Assembly: GCA_024279135.1 (NCBI GenBank) | Contig: JAJRRU010000039.1 | Location: forward strand, 1 to 64,000 | DNA length: 64,000 bases | Direction: 5' to 3' | Source: Alphaproteobacteria bacterium | GTDB taxonomy: Bacteria; Pseudomonadota; Alphaproteobacteria; Rhodospirillales; Casp-alpha2 | Shown here: positions 17,213 through 26,004 of the stretch, one piece after another | Layout: each line of letters begins with the position of its first letter | Numbering within the stretch: position 1 is the stretch's first letter | Program-made: the position numbers and the translations under genes | The notes under the pieces: model-generated | Seen by the model: the letters and a program-made list of their open reading frames with translations, nothing else | Told to the model about the DNA's origin: nothing | Database searches by the model: none

Positions 17213-18582
17213 CCAACTCATTACGTCCGGTTTTAGCCTTCAGCATTATGGCGATCCTGTTTTTGCTGGTCGGTTTCATGCAGTCCTGGTCCGTGGCCCT
17301 GGCAATTTTTAATTTATGCCTGATATCCTCAATTATGACCCTGGGTGTGAATATCCAATGGGGGTATGCCGGGTTATTTAATGTGGGAACAATGGGCTTC
17401 GCCGCCCTGGGCGGCCTCGCCGCCGTTCTGGTGTCGAAAGACCCGGTTCCCGAAGCCTGGAGCGCCGGTGGATTAAACCTGTTATTCGCCGTGCTGGTGG
17501 CGATTGCCGCGGTGAGCGCCATTGTTTTGATTTTTCGCCGCATGAGCAAGGGGCCGGGCCGAGCCCTTGTCCTGAGCCCGGTCATCATCATTGGATATTT
17601 CTTATTCCGGTATTTCTTTGATATGGCAACCCAAGATATTGAAGCGGTTAATCCTGCCGTAACGGGATACCTTGGTGGCCTCGGGTTGCCGATTATCCTG
17701 TCGTGGGTTGTCGGTGGTGCATTCGCCGCCGGAGCGGCCTGGCTGATCGGCAAAGTGGTTCTGGGGTTGCGCTCGGATTATCTGGCTATTGCCACACTGG
17801 GTATTGCCGAGATTACCATTGCCATCATGAAAAATGAGGACTGGCTGGCCCGTGGCGTGAAAAATGTCGCCGGTTTGCCACGCCCTGTACCCTACGAGGT
17901 CGACCTGCAGGAAGCAGACTGGTTTATATCGCTGATCGAAACCCTGCATTCGGGAACCCTATCTGCTTTTACCGGGGACGACCGGGTGGCGCAACTCGCT
18001 ACACTGGTCATGCAATCTTCCAGCATTTTTGTAAAATTGTGTTATTCGGGCCTGTTTTTAGCCGTCCTGCTAATTATCCTGACCATGAGCATCAAGGCGC
18101 TGAACTCCCCATGGGGGCGTATGATGCGCGCCATCCGCGATAATGAGACCGCCGCCAGCGCCATGGGTAAAAATGTAACAAAACGCCATTTACAGGTATT
18201 TATCATCGGTTCTGCCGTGGTCGGGATTGCCGGTACCATGTTGACGACCCTGGATGGGCAGTTAACCCCGGGATCATATAATCCCTTACGCTTCACCTTC
18301 CTGATCTGGGTCATGGTCATCGTCGGCGGATCGGGAAATAATCTGGGTTCGGTGCTCGGCGGCTTCCTGATCTGGTTTGTCTGGATCGAGGCAGAACCTG
18401 TCGGTGTCTGGCTTATCGAAGTGTCAACGACCTGGATGGTAGAGAGCAATCCGGTTCGCCTGCATCTGATGGAATCCGCACAACATATGAGATTATTCAC
18501 AATGGGGTTGGTGCTTTTGCTTGTAATGCGCTTTAATCCTGGGGGAATATTGCCGGAAGGCATCCAGAAAGAGAGACGGTAG
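17209..18582 (+). CDS. livM: Branched-chain amino-acid-type ABC transporter permease, LivM
   Basis: Second permease of the importer, 457 residues. It carries LGVNIQWGYAGLFNVGTMGF, the LivM N-terminal signature, and the coupling loop MMRAIRDNETAASAMGKNVT. The C-terminal half has GIAGTMLTTLDGQLTPGSY and the glycine-rich IVGGSGNNLGSVLGGFLIW. Insertions near residues 75-140 and 220-260 make it somewhat longer than the E. coli protein. It forms the heterodimeric channel with LivH. Confidence 0.94.
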   Translation: MTNSLRPVLAFSIMAILFLLVGFMQSWSVALAIFNLCLISSIMTLGVNIQWGYAGLFNVGTMGFAALGGLAAVLVSKDPVPEAWSAGGLNLLFAVLVAIAAVSAIVLIFRRMSKGPGRALVLSPVIIIGYFLFRYFFDMATQDIEAVNPAVTGYLGGLGLPIILSWVVGGAFAAGAAWLIGKVVLGLRSDYLAIATLGIAEITIAIMKNEDWLARGVKNVAGLPRPVPYEVDLQEADWFISLIETLHSGTLSAFTGDDRVAQLATLVMQSSSIFVKLCYSGLFLAVLLIILTMSIKALNSPWGRMMRAIRDNETAASAMGKNVTKRHLQVFIIGSAVVGIAGTMLTTLDGQLTPGSYNPLRFTFLIWVMVIVGGSGNNLGSVLGGFLIWFVWIEAEPVGVWLIEVSTTWMVESNPVRLHLMESAQHMRLFTMGLVLLLVMRFNPGGILPEGIQKERR

Positions 18583-18642
18583 ATCTAAATTACCCGATCA
18601 ATTAACAATAAAGTATTATCCTAATAAACTCGGAGAGAGAAT

Positions 18643-19830
18643 ATGAGAAAAATTTTACTGGCTGCAACTATACTCGCAACAATGACAGGACAGGCTCTTG
18701 CCGCCGAAACAATCAAAATCGGTGTAATCCTCGGCTTTACCGGACCCATTGAATCTCTGACCCCTGACATGGCCTCCTCTGCGGAACTGGCCATGAAGGA
18801 AGTTTCAGACTCAGGCGCATTGCTGGGTGGCAAGAAACTGGAATCTATTCGTGCAGATTCAACCTGCGTTGACTCTGCGGCTGCCACAGCAGCTGCCGAA
18901 AGGCTGATTACCGCCGATGGCGTTGCCGCCATCATGGGCGCTGATTGCTCTGGTGTGACCGGCGCCATCGCCAGCAACGTTGCCGTCGGCAACGGTGTCG
19001 TGATGGTTTCGCCCTCAGCCACATCACCCGGTCTGTCACAGCTCAAAGACAAAGACCTGTTCTTCCGCACCGCACCGTCTGATGCCCGTCAGGGTCAGGT
19101 CATTGCGGCTATTCTGAAAAGCCGTGGCGTTTCCGAAATTGCCGTAACCTATACCAACAACGATTATGGCAAGGGCCTGTCAGACTCATTCCAGAGCGCG
19201 TTTACCGCTCAGGGTGGTAAAATTTCCATGGTTGCTGCCCACGAAGATGGCAAAGCAGACTATTCCGCCGAAGTTGGCGCACTGGCTGCTTCTGGAGCGA
19301 AAATCCTGGCCGTATTCGGCTATATCGATCAGGGTGGCAAAGGCATGATCCAGGCATCCCTGGACTCCGGTGCGTTTGACAAATTCGTGCTGGCAGACGG
19401 CATGTTTGGTGACGCTCTGACCGATGCTTTCGGGAACGATCTCAATGGCACCATTGCCACGGTCCCGGGTGCTGAAAGCCAGGGTGCCAAAACCTTCTCT
19501 GACATGGCTGAAAAAGCCGGTATCACCGTAGGTGGTCCTTTCACGGGCGAGTCTTACGATGCCGCAGCACTGATCGCGCTGGCCATGCAGGCCGCCGGTT
19601 CATCGGACCGGGCCGCAATCCAGTCCAAGATGATGGCTGTTGCCAATGCACCGGGTGAAAAAATCAATCCGGGCGAACTGGCCAAAGGCCTGAAGATTCT
19701 CAGCAGTGGTGGCGAAATCGATTATGTTGGCGCAACAAATGTTGAGTTTAACAAAATCGGTGAAGTCTTCGGTAGCTACAAGGAAATGGAAATCAAAAAC
19801 GGTAAATACGAACTAATTTCGGTTCGCTAA
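18643..19830 (+). CDS. livK: Branched-chain amino-acid-type ABC transporter substrate-binding protein, LivK
   Basis: Periplasmic receptor of 395 residues, Peripla_BP_6 family. The signal peptide ends near QALA-AETIKIG. Typical segments follow: GVILGFTGPIESLTPDMASS, GADCSGVTGAIASNVAVGNG, a VSPSATSPGLS loop and TYTNNDYGKGLSDSFQSAF. It is the last gene of the livGFHMK operon, 60 bp after livM with a GGAGAGA ribosome site, and is followed directly by a strong terminator. Confidence 0.95.
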   Translation: MRKILLAATILATMTGQALAAETIKIGVILGFTGPIESLTPDMASSAELAMKEVSDSGALLGGKKLESIRADSTCVDSAAATAAAERLITADGVAAIMGADCSGVTGAIASNVAVGNGVVMVSPSATSPGLSQLKDKDLFFRTAPSDARQGQVIAAILKSRGVSEIAVTYTNNDYGKGLSDSFQSAFTAQGGKISMVAAHEDGKADYSAEVGALAASGAKILAVFGYIDQGGKGMIQASLDSGAFDKFVLADGMFGDALTDAFGNDLNGTIATVPGAESQGAKTFSDMAEKAGITVGGPFTGESYDAAALIALAMQAAGSSDRAAIQSKMMAVANAPGEKINPGELAKGLKILSSGGEIDYVGATNVEFNKIGEVFGSYKEMEIKNGKYELISVR

Positions 19831-19861
19831 TTTACCCAAGTACATTCTGTATCCAAACGAG

Positions 19862-19889
19862 AAAACCCGGCATTGCGCCGGGTTTTTTT
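19862..19889. terminator. Bidirectional intrinsic terminator between livK and bhcD
   Basis: Hairpin AAAACCCGGC-ATTGC-GCCGGGTTTT with a run of seven T on the plus strand. The A-rich 5' arm supplies a T-rich tail on the minus strand too, so it can end both the liv operon (plus) and the bhc operon (minus) that converge here. Confidence 0.92.
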
Positions 19890-19913
19890 GTGTTCAATCA
19901 AGGCCCTGAGAAC

Positions 19914-20879
19914 CTAGAAATCAACCTCGGTAGCCTTGCCCTGTTCCTGTGCCAGCTTGACCACGACCGAGGCCACGGCGAGATCCTGTAATCCGACACC
20001 CGTACCATCGAACAGGGTAATCTCGTCATCGCTTGAGCGACCGGGGTATTTTTTGTTGATCACATCACCGATCGGGGTAATGGCTGACTGATCGATCAGG
20101 CCCTCGGCGATGGCGTGCTGGATCTCACCGATGGTGATCGATTGTGCGATCTCGTCAGTGAAAACCGTCGCTGCGGCGACCAGTGCCGGATCGACTTCCT
20201 GCTTGCCTTTGGTATCGGTTCCCATGCACGCAATATGGGTGCCGGGTTTGATCCAGTCTTTCATCATCAGGGGCTCGTGGGCCGAGGTGATGGTGATAAT
20301 AACATCGGCCTGCTCGCCCAGTTGTTTGCGTTCAACCGCCTCAAAAGGCAAGCCGAGATCCTCGGCCACATCGGCCAGACCGGACAGCATGGCAGGGTCG
20401 ATATTCCAGGCCACGACCTTTTCAAAATTCCGCTGCTCGGCGGCGGCACGAAGCTGGAATGTGGCCTGATGACCCGCACCTACCATGCCAATAACCCTGG
20501 CATCACGGCGCGCCAGATGGTTGATGGAGATGGAGCTGGACGCCGCGGTACGCACGGCGGTCAGATAGTTTCCCCCAACCAGAGCCTTCAATTTACCTGT
20601 ATCGGGATCAAACAGGAAGATGGTGGACTGATGATTGGTCAGCCCTTTGGCCATGTTGCCCGGCCAGTAACCACCGGATTTTACGCCCAGTGCCATACCA
20701 GCCCGATCGAAACCGGATTTAAAGCCATACAACGCATCGGCATGACCGATGGCTTCCCGGATGACCGGAAAATTGTACGCGTCGCCATTTGACATGGCGG
20801 CAAATACACCCTCGACCGCGCTGAAGGCATCAGCCCGGCCAATAACCTGCTGACAGGTTTCTTCAGAAATAACCAGCAT
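19914..20879 (-). CDS. bhcD: Iminosuccinate reductase (ornithine cyclodeaminase/mu-crystallin family), beta-hydroxyaspartate cycle
   Basis: Reduces iminosuccinate to aspartate with NAD(P)H, regenerating the amino donor of the cycle. The 321-residue protein starts at the ATG 20879, with AAGGAG upstream; a longer frame to 20954 has no ribosome site. It has the Rossmann motif GMVGAGHQATFQLRAAAEQR, LTAVRTAASSSISINHLARR and the C-terminal FDGTGVGLQDLAVASVV of the ornithine cyclodeaminase family. The specific role is assigned from context: it is the fourth gene of a bhcABCD set divergent from an IclR gene. On sequence alone it could be annotated as an ornithine cyclodeaminase. Confidence 0.9.
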   Translation of the reverse strand: MLVISEETCQQVIGRADAFSAVEGVFAAMSNGDAYNFPVIREAIGHADALYGFKSGFDRAGMALGVKSGGYWPGNMAKGLTNHQSTIFLFDPDTGKLKALVGGNYLTAVRTAASSSISINHLARRDARVIGMVGAGHQATFQLRAAAEQRNFEKVVAWNIDPAMLSGLADVAEDLGLPFEAVERKQLGEQADVIITITSAHEPLMMKDWIKPGTHIACMGTDTKGKQEVDPALVAAATVFTDEIAQSITIGEIQHAIAEGLIDQSAITPIGDVINKKYPGRSSDDEITLFDGTGVGLQDLAVASVVVKLAQEQGKATEVDF

Positions 20880-20892
20880 GATATCCTGCTCC

Positions 20893-22056
20893 TTAATATG
20901 CCAGACCACGGGCCGTGACCGGCCAGATACTTTCAACCACGCCACCGCGCACACCTACATACCAGTCGTGCACGTTGCAGGTCGGGTCACAATGACCGGG
21001 CACCAGCCTGAGCTTTTCGTTAATGACCAGTGCATTGTCAGGGTCGGACACCACGCCATGCTCATCGGAGCATTTGATGTATTCCACATCGTTACGCCCG
21101 TAAACAAACGGCAGGCCACTATCGACCGACTGGGCTTTCAGACCGGCATCGACGATGGCCTTGTCGGTCTTGGTGTGGCTCATGACCGAGGTCAGGATAA
21201 ACAGCGAATTTTCCCATTCTCCGTCATCGATACGCTTGCCGTCCTGATCCAGGATACGGCCATAGTCGGCATCCATAAAGGCATAGGAGCCGCATTGCAG
21301 TTCATTAAATACTGCCGATTTACCTTCAAAATAATAACTTCCCGTGCCGCCGCCACCGACGATATCACAATCCAGCCCCTCGACCTTCAAGGCGGCCACC
21401 GCGTCGCGGACCATGTCCACGGCGATGTCGATTTTTGCCTTGCGGTCTTCATACAGATCAAGATGCTGCATGGCGCCCTGATAGGCCTGAATGCCAGAAA
21501 ACTTCAACCCGTCAGCAGCGTCGATTGCCTTGGCGATCTCCACAACGGCTTCGGTAGAAGACACACCGCAACGCCCGGCACCACAGTCAATTTCCACCAG
21601 ACATTCAATGGACGTGCCGTGTTTTTGGGCTGCGCCAGACAGGCCGCTAATATTATCCAGATCGTCAACACAAACAATGGTGCGCGCACCCAGGTTCGGC
21701 AGACGGGCAAGGCGGTCGATCTTGGCCGGGTCACGCACCTGGTTTGAGACCAGAACGTCCCTAATACCACCGCGCACAAAAGCCTCGGCTTCGGATACCT
21801 TCTGGCAACAGACGCCACAAGATCCACCGAGCTTTTCCTGTAACAAAGCCACATCAACCGATTTATGCATCTTTCCATGCACCCGGTGACGCACACCCAT
21901 GTCTTTGGCAAAATTTCCCATTTTGACAATGTTACGCTCCAGCGCGTCCAGATCCAGCACCAGACAGGGTGTCTGGATATCAGCCTCGGCCATACCGATA
22001 GCTGCGGGGATATTATAGCCGACTTCATAATCAGCCAGATTGATACTATCTTTCAT
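20893..22056 (-). CDS. bhcC: Beta-hydroxyaspartate aldolase (DSD1/D-threonine aldolase fold)
   Basis: Condenses glyoxylate and glycine to erythro-beta-hydroxyaspartate, the carbon-carbon bond-forming step of the cycle. The 387-residue PLP enzyme has the alanine-racemase-like N-terminal barrel: TPCLVLDLDALERNIVKM and the PLP-lysine region RVHGKMHKSVDVA. Its C-terminal D-serine-dehydratase-like part contains the metal site around DEHGV and PGHCDPTCNVHDWYVGVR. AAAGGAACG precedes the ATG. bhcD follows after 13 bp. Order and neighbours match the described bhc operon of Paracoccus. Confidence 0.93.
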   Translation of the reverse strand: MKDSINLADYEVGYNIPAAIGMAEADIQTPCLVLDLDALERNIVKMGNFAKDMGVRHRVHGKMHKSVDVALLQEKLGGSCGVCCQKVSEAEAFVRGGIRDVLVSNQVRDPAKIDRLARLPNLGARTIVCVDDLDNISGLSGAAQKHGTSIECLVEIDCGAGRCGVSSTEAVVEIAKAIDAADGLKFSGIQAYQGAMQHLDLYEDRKAKIDIAVDMVRDAVAALKVEGLDCDIVGGGGTGSYYFEGKSAVFNELQCGSYAFMDADYGRILDQDGKRIDDGEWENSLFILTSVMSHTKTDKAIVDAGLKAQSVDSGLPFVYGRNDVEYIKCSDEHGVVSDPDNALVINEKLRLVPGHCDPTCNVHDWYVGVRGGVVESIWPVTARGLAY

Positions 22057-22082
22057 AGGTTCGTTCCTTTTGTTAATCGGCC

Positions 22083-23048
22083 CTACATCCAGGGCAGTTT
22101 TTTCAGGTCCACATTTCCACCGGTCAGGATCACACCGACCCGTTTACCGGCAAACAATTCCTTATTCTTAAACACCGCTGCAATGGCCACCGCACTGGAC
22201 GGCTCAATAACAATTTTCATGCGTTGCCACGTCAGATACATGGCATCGATGATCTCCTGCTCGCTGACCAACAGCACACCGTTGACGTATTTCGAGACAA
22301 AATGCCAGGTCCGGGGACGCATACTGACCTTCAAACCGTCAGCCACGGTCTGGGGTGCATCATCCTCGATTATTTTACCGGCCTGAACCGAGCGATATAC
22401 ATCGTCAGCATTTTCCGGCTCAGCGGCATAAATCCTGGTCGAAGGCGATATATTAGACAGGCTCAGACATGTTCCCGATATCATGCCGCCACCGCCAATG
22501 GGGGCAACCACGGCGTCCAGTTCATCAACTTCTTCGTGCAGTTCCAGCGCGCATGTGGCCTGTCCGGCAATCACCCGATGGTCATTAAAGGGATGGACAA
22601 AATCAGCCCCTGTGCGTTCAACTACCTGTTGCAGCATGGCCTCACGCGCCGTGGTCGAGGGCTCGCATTCCAAAACCTCACCGCCATATCCTCGAACCGC
22701 TGCCTTTTTGGCTTCCGGCGCGGTATTGGGCATGACCACCGTAGCTTTGATCCCGCGCCGTCTGGCCGCATAACTCAGCGATAGCGCATGATTGCCCGAA
22801 GAATGGCTGCACACGCCCTTGGCCGCCTGTTCATCGCTCAGGCCGAAAACCGCATTGGACGCGCCGCGCACCTTGAAAACACCGGCTTTCTGATAATTCT
22901 CACACTTGAAAAACAGCTCGGCACCACTCAGCCCGTTGAAATAGCTCGACGTGAGCACAGGTGTGCGATGGATATAGGGTTGAATTAACTCACGGGCGGT
23001 TTTCACATCATCGAATGACGGGATGTACAGATCAGATGTTTCAGACAT
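22083..23048 (-). CDS. bhcB: Beta-hydroxyaspartate dehydratase (threonine dehydratase-like)
   Basis: Dehydrates beta-hydroxyaspartate to iminosuccinate. The 321-residue fold-type II PLP enzyme has FKCENYQKAGVFKVRGASNA, in which the Lys of KVRGA binds PLP, then SSGNHALSLSYAARR and the phosphate-binding loop IGGGGMISGTC. I use the Met at 23048; the longer frame to 23156 runs into bhcA. Only 16 bp separate it from bhcA. Alone it would be called a serine/threonine dehydratase; context gives the role. Confidence 0.93.
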   Translation of the reverse strand: MSETSDLYIPSFDDVKTARELIQPYIHRTPVLTSSYFNGLSGAELFFKCENYQKAGVFKVRGASNAVFGLSDEQAAKGVCSHSSGNHALSLSYAARRRGIKATVVMPNTAPEAKKAAVRGYGGEVLECEPSTTAREAMLQQVVERTGADFVHPFNDHRVIAGQATCALELHEEVDELDAVVAPIGGGGMISGTCLSLSNISPSTRIYAAEPENADDVYRSVQAGKIIEDDAPQTVADGLKVSMRPRTWHFVSKYVNGVLLVSEQEIIDAMYLTWQRMKIVIEPSSAVAIAAVFKNKELFAGKRVGVILTGGNVDLKKLPWM

Positions 23049-23064
23049 AATTTTACGTGCCCCT

Positions 23065-24255
23065 TTATGCTGCCTTGGACAGCGCTCTATTTGTGGTTCT
23101 GCGGTAATATTCCTGGGCTGCGGCAACCCCGGAACCCAGTTCAATGGGATAATCAAGATCCTTCATGGCCATTTCGATGGTGGCAATGCCTGACAGGGCC
23201 ATGACCGGGCTGATCGATCCCAAATGACCGATCCGGAAGGCTTTGCCGGCCATCTTGCCCAACCCGACCCCGAACGATACATCATATACATCGTAGGCGT
23301 GATTGGTCAGATCGTCACTGTTAAAACCCTCGGGTACGTAAATCGCACTGACACTGTCGGAATACAAATCAGGTGTTTTGGCGCACAATGACATGCCCCA
23401 GGCATCGACAGCTTTGCGAACACCCTCGGCAATGCGGAAATGACGGGCAAACACATTGTCCAGACCTTCCTCGAGCAACATAGCCAGGCTTTCACGCAGG
23501 CCACTGATCAACTGAATGGGTGGGGTATAGGGGAAACCGCCTTTGGCGTTAGCCGCCAGCATATCGCGGAAATCAAAAAATGTGCGTGGGCATTTGGCGT
23601 TTTCTGTTGCCGCCAGAGCCTTTTGGCTGACACCGACGATGGCCATACCGGCGGTCAACATAAATCCTTTCTGCGAGCCTGAGACCGCCAGATCTACGCC
23701 CCATTCGTCCATTCGGAAATCCATGGAGGCCAGCGAACTGACACAATCAACGTAGAACAACGCCGGATGACCGGCGGCGTCCATCGCCTTGCGGAGCGCA
23801 GCCACATCGCTCAGAACACCTGTGGCGGTTTCGTTATGGGTGACCAGCACGGCTTTAATTTCGTGACCCGTATCGGCCGCCAGACGCTCGCCATAAAGTT
23901 CAGCAGGCGCACCTGTTCCCCATTCGCACTCGATGATCTCAACATCCAGATTATGGCGCTGGCAGAGATCGATCCAGCGGTGGGAGAACATGCCAAAACG
24001 TGCAACCAGCACCTTGTCGCCCGGCGACAGGGTATTGGTGATGGCGGCTTCCCAACCACCGGTTCCGGTCGAGGGGAAGGTAATAACCTGTCCGCTCTGG
24101 GTTTTGAAAACGTCCTTCAGGCCTTCCAGCAAAGGCATAAAAGTTGTCGCAAAATCCGGTGCGCGGTGGTCCGTTGTTGCAATATTCATCGCCGAACGCA
24201 AGCGGTCGGGAATATTCGTTGGACCGGGTATAAAAACCGGGTTCTGGCCGTTCAT
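23065..24255 (-). CDS. bhcA: Aspartate--glyoxylate aminotransferase
   Basis: Transaminates glyoxylate with aspartate, giving glycine and oxaloacetate, which enters and exits the cycle. The 396-residue class V aminotransferase has NGQNPVFIPGPTNIPDRLRS, FPSTGTGGWEAAITNTLSPG and the PLP-lysine region DLAVSGSQKGFMLTAGMAIV. The start has an excellent AGGAGGAATTGAC ribosome site. It is the promoter-proximal gene of bhcABCD, divergent from bhcR. It closely resembles serine--glyoxylate aminotransferases, so the amino donor is inferred from the cluster. Confidence 0.93.
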   Translation of the reverse strand: MNGQNPVFIPGPTNIPDRLRSAMNIATTDHRAPDFATTFMPLLEGLKDVFKTQSGQVITFPSTGTGGWEAAITNTLSPGDKVLVARFGMFSHRWIDLCQRHNLDVEIIECEWGTGAPAELYGERLAADTGHEIKAVLVTHNETATGVLSDVAALRKAMDAAGHPALFYVDCVSSLASMDFRMDEWGVDLAVSGSQKGFMLTAGMAIVGVSQKALAATENAKCPRTFFDFRDMLAANAKGGFPYTPPIQLISGLRESLAMLLEEGLDNVFARHFRIAEGVRKAVDAWGMSLCAKTPDLYSDSVSAIYVPEGFNSDDLTNHAYDVYDVSFGVGLGKMAGKAFRIGHLGSISPVMALSGIATIEMAMKDLDYPIELGSGVAAAQEYYRRTTNRALSKAA

Positions 24256-24272
24256 GTCAATTCCTCCTGATG

Positions 24273-24436
24273 CATATGGATAACCATATGGTGATTTTGA
24301 TAGTTTAATAATAGCAGTTAGTTTTATTTTATCAATTTTTCTGAAAAATTTTCCAAAAAATCAAATTAAATGCATAACTATTTGTTTCTACAGGTTTATT
24401 TATTTTTCAATTACTATGAAAATATTTTCTAGAAAA
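24273..24436. promoter_or_regulatory. bhcA/bhcR divergent control region with palindromes and promoter
   Basis: This AT-rich gap holds three symmetrical elements. CATATGG-ATAA-CCATATG (24273-24290) lies in the bhcA leader. AATTTTTCTGAAAAATT (24334-24350) overlaps the upstream side of a minus-strand promoter TTGATA-16 bp-TATTAT (24308-24335). TTTTCTAGAAAA (24425-24436) lies before bhcR. The last two share a T4-5CT-A4-5 core and are candidate sites for BhcR. Elements are seen; binding is inferred. Confidence 0.6.
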
Positions 24437-24494
24437 ATTTTTTATTATATGATATTGCTCTATCCATCATAATATTCGTGCATAAGGGTTATTT

Positions 24495-25331
24495 ATGGAA
24501 CAGGAACTCAAGAAGCGTTCACGGGGCCGCCCCCGCTCCATTCAGTCGGAAACACCGGGCAATACCGTTCTGGCGCTAGAGCGTGGATTGATGCTGTTAC
24601 GTGCCCTGGCCAAGGAAGGCAGTGCCACATTGACCGATCTTTCCCTGCGGATCGGTATGCCGCCTTCCTCTGCGCACCGGATTCTGGCGACCTTACAAAA
24701 GCATAAATTTATAGATTTCGACGAAGCAACTCAGGAATGGGCCGTCGGCATCGAGGTTTTCAGTATCGGCAGTTCTTATTTGTCCCGCACCAACTTGGTG
24801 GAAGCGGCCCAGAAAGTCATGCGGCCTCTGATGGAAGAAACCGGCGAAACGGCCAACCTTGCGATCCCCGATAACGGCGATGTGGTATTTATCTGCCAGG
24901 TGGAAACGGCCAATCCCATCCGGGCATTTTTTCGCCCGGGAACACGCAGCCACATGCACGCCTCAGGAACCGGCAAAGCCCTGTTATCTGATTTGTCAAA
25001 ACGTGATCTGGAGAACATTCTGCAAATCAAAGGATTACCGGAATTCACCCCGAAGACCCTGACATCGCCCAATGCATTATTCAGCGATCTCGAAAAAATA
25101 AGAAAGCGCGGATGGTCTTTCGACGATGAAGAACGTTATAGCGGCATGCGGTGTGTTGCTGCTGCCATCTATAATTCATTTGGACAGGCCATTGCCGGGG
25201 TGTCAGTTTCCGGCCCATCGGTCAGGTTTCAAGATACCACCGTATCAGAGCTTGGCGCGAAGGTCAGACAGGCTGCCGAAGAAATCACAATCATGATTGG
25301 CGGCAGAATTCCTGAACCAAGCCCCAACTAA
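24495..25331 (+). CDS. bhcR: IclR-family regulator of the beta-hydroxyaspartate cycle
   Basis: DNA-binding regulator of 278 residues. A winged helix lies near residues 25-85 (VLALERGLMLLRALAKEGSA, LTDLSLRIGMPPSSAHRIL), and an IclR effector domain follows (SRTNLVEAAQKVMRPLMEET, ASGTGKALLSDLSKRDLENI, GMRCVAAAIYNSFGQAIAGV). The first residues are basic and precede the HTH. AAGGG precedes the ATG. Divergent placement from bhcABCD matches the described bhcR, a glyoxylate-responsive regulator in Paracoccus. Confidence 0.93.
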   Translation: MEQELKKRSRGRPRSIQSETPGNTVLALERGLMLLRALAKEGSATLTDLSLRIGMPPSSAHRILATLQKHKFIDFDEATQEWAVGIEVFSIGSSYLSRTNLVEAAQKVMRPLMEETGETANLAIPDNGDVVFICQVETANPIRAFFRPGTRSHMHASGTGKALLSDLSKRDLENILQIKGLPEFTPKTLTSPNALFSDLEKIRKRGWSFDDEERYSGMRCVAAAIYNSFGQAIAGVSVSGPSVRFQDTTVSELGAKVRQAAEEITIMIGGRIPEPSPN

Positions 25332-25449
25332 ACCGCTCATGAATAAAATATTCGCAATTGATAGATGTTAATGACATGGGGAAATTCGAGGTTTAGACTA
25401 TTCTACATCTTGACTAAAAGAAATAAAAACTGGTCAGAAGGAAAACACC

Positions 25450-26004
25450 ATGGATTGCAAAACCATGATGGCTCCCATCAAAACCAGCCTGTTCGCCGAT
25501 GAATTAGCCAGCAAGGCCATCGACTTCATGGTTGAGAAACATATGGGACTGGTTCCGGTAACCGAACGCGACGGCACCTTCGCCGGATTAATCAGCGGTG
25601 ACAGGATCATGCAATTCATGATCCCCAAGGCAGTCTCCCTGATGAACAAGCCACAGTCCGGCATGAAACTGGCCAGTTATCTGGACGAAACCGCCGAGGA
25701 AATGCAGGATCGCCTGAATAATGTACGGGAAAAATCTATTGGTGAGCTGGCAGATCAGAACGTTACCACGGTCACCCCCGACAGCCCCCTGATCGATGCC
25801 TTGATGCTGATTACCGATAAACAGTATGTGGTTCCGGTGGTCGATAGCGATAGCAAGTTGGTCGGGGCTATCTCGTTTTTCTCGGTGCTCTACGGACTGC
25901 GCGAGGAATACGACCGCGAGGCACTGCAACAGGCCAGAATAAAGGCCCGCCAGGACTACAAACGTGAAAAGGACGCCGGGCAGCAACAGGAGGTGGATGA
26001 ATGA
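25450..26004 (+). CDS. CBS-domain-pair protein
   Basis: A 184-residue cytoplasmic protein with two CBS motifs. The first includes DFMVEKHMGLVPVTERDGTF-type sequence and the second LMLITDKQYVVPVVDSDSKL. CBS pairs bind adenine nucleotides and gate partner proteins. The C-terminus is a charged helix (about 155-184). A GAAGGAAA ribosome site precedes the ATG. The gene overlaps the following ion transporter by 4 bp (ATGA), so it probably regulates that transporter. Confidence 0.92.
   Translation: MDCKTMMAPIKTSLFADELASKAIDFMVEKHMGLVPVTERDGTFAGLISGDRIMQFMIPKAVSLMNKPQSGMKLASYLDETAEEMQDRLNNVREKSIGELADQNVTTVTPDSPLIDALMLITDKQYVVPVVDSDSKLVGAISFFSVLYGLREEYDREALQQARIKARQDYKREKDAGQQQEVDE

Noticed and set aside
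19914-20879. Reading the gene as an arginine-catabolism ornithine cyclodeaminase
   Set aside because: No arginine or ornithine genes nearby; the bhc context explains it better.
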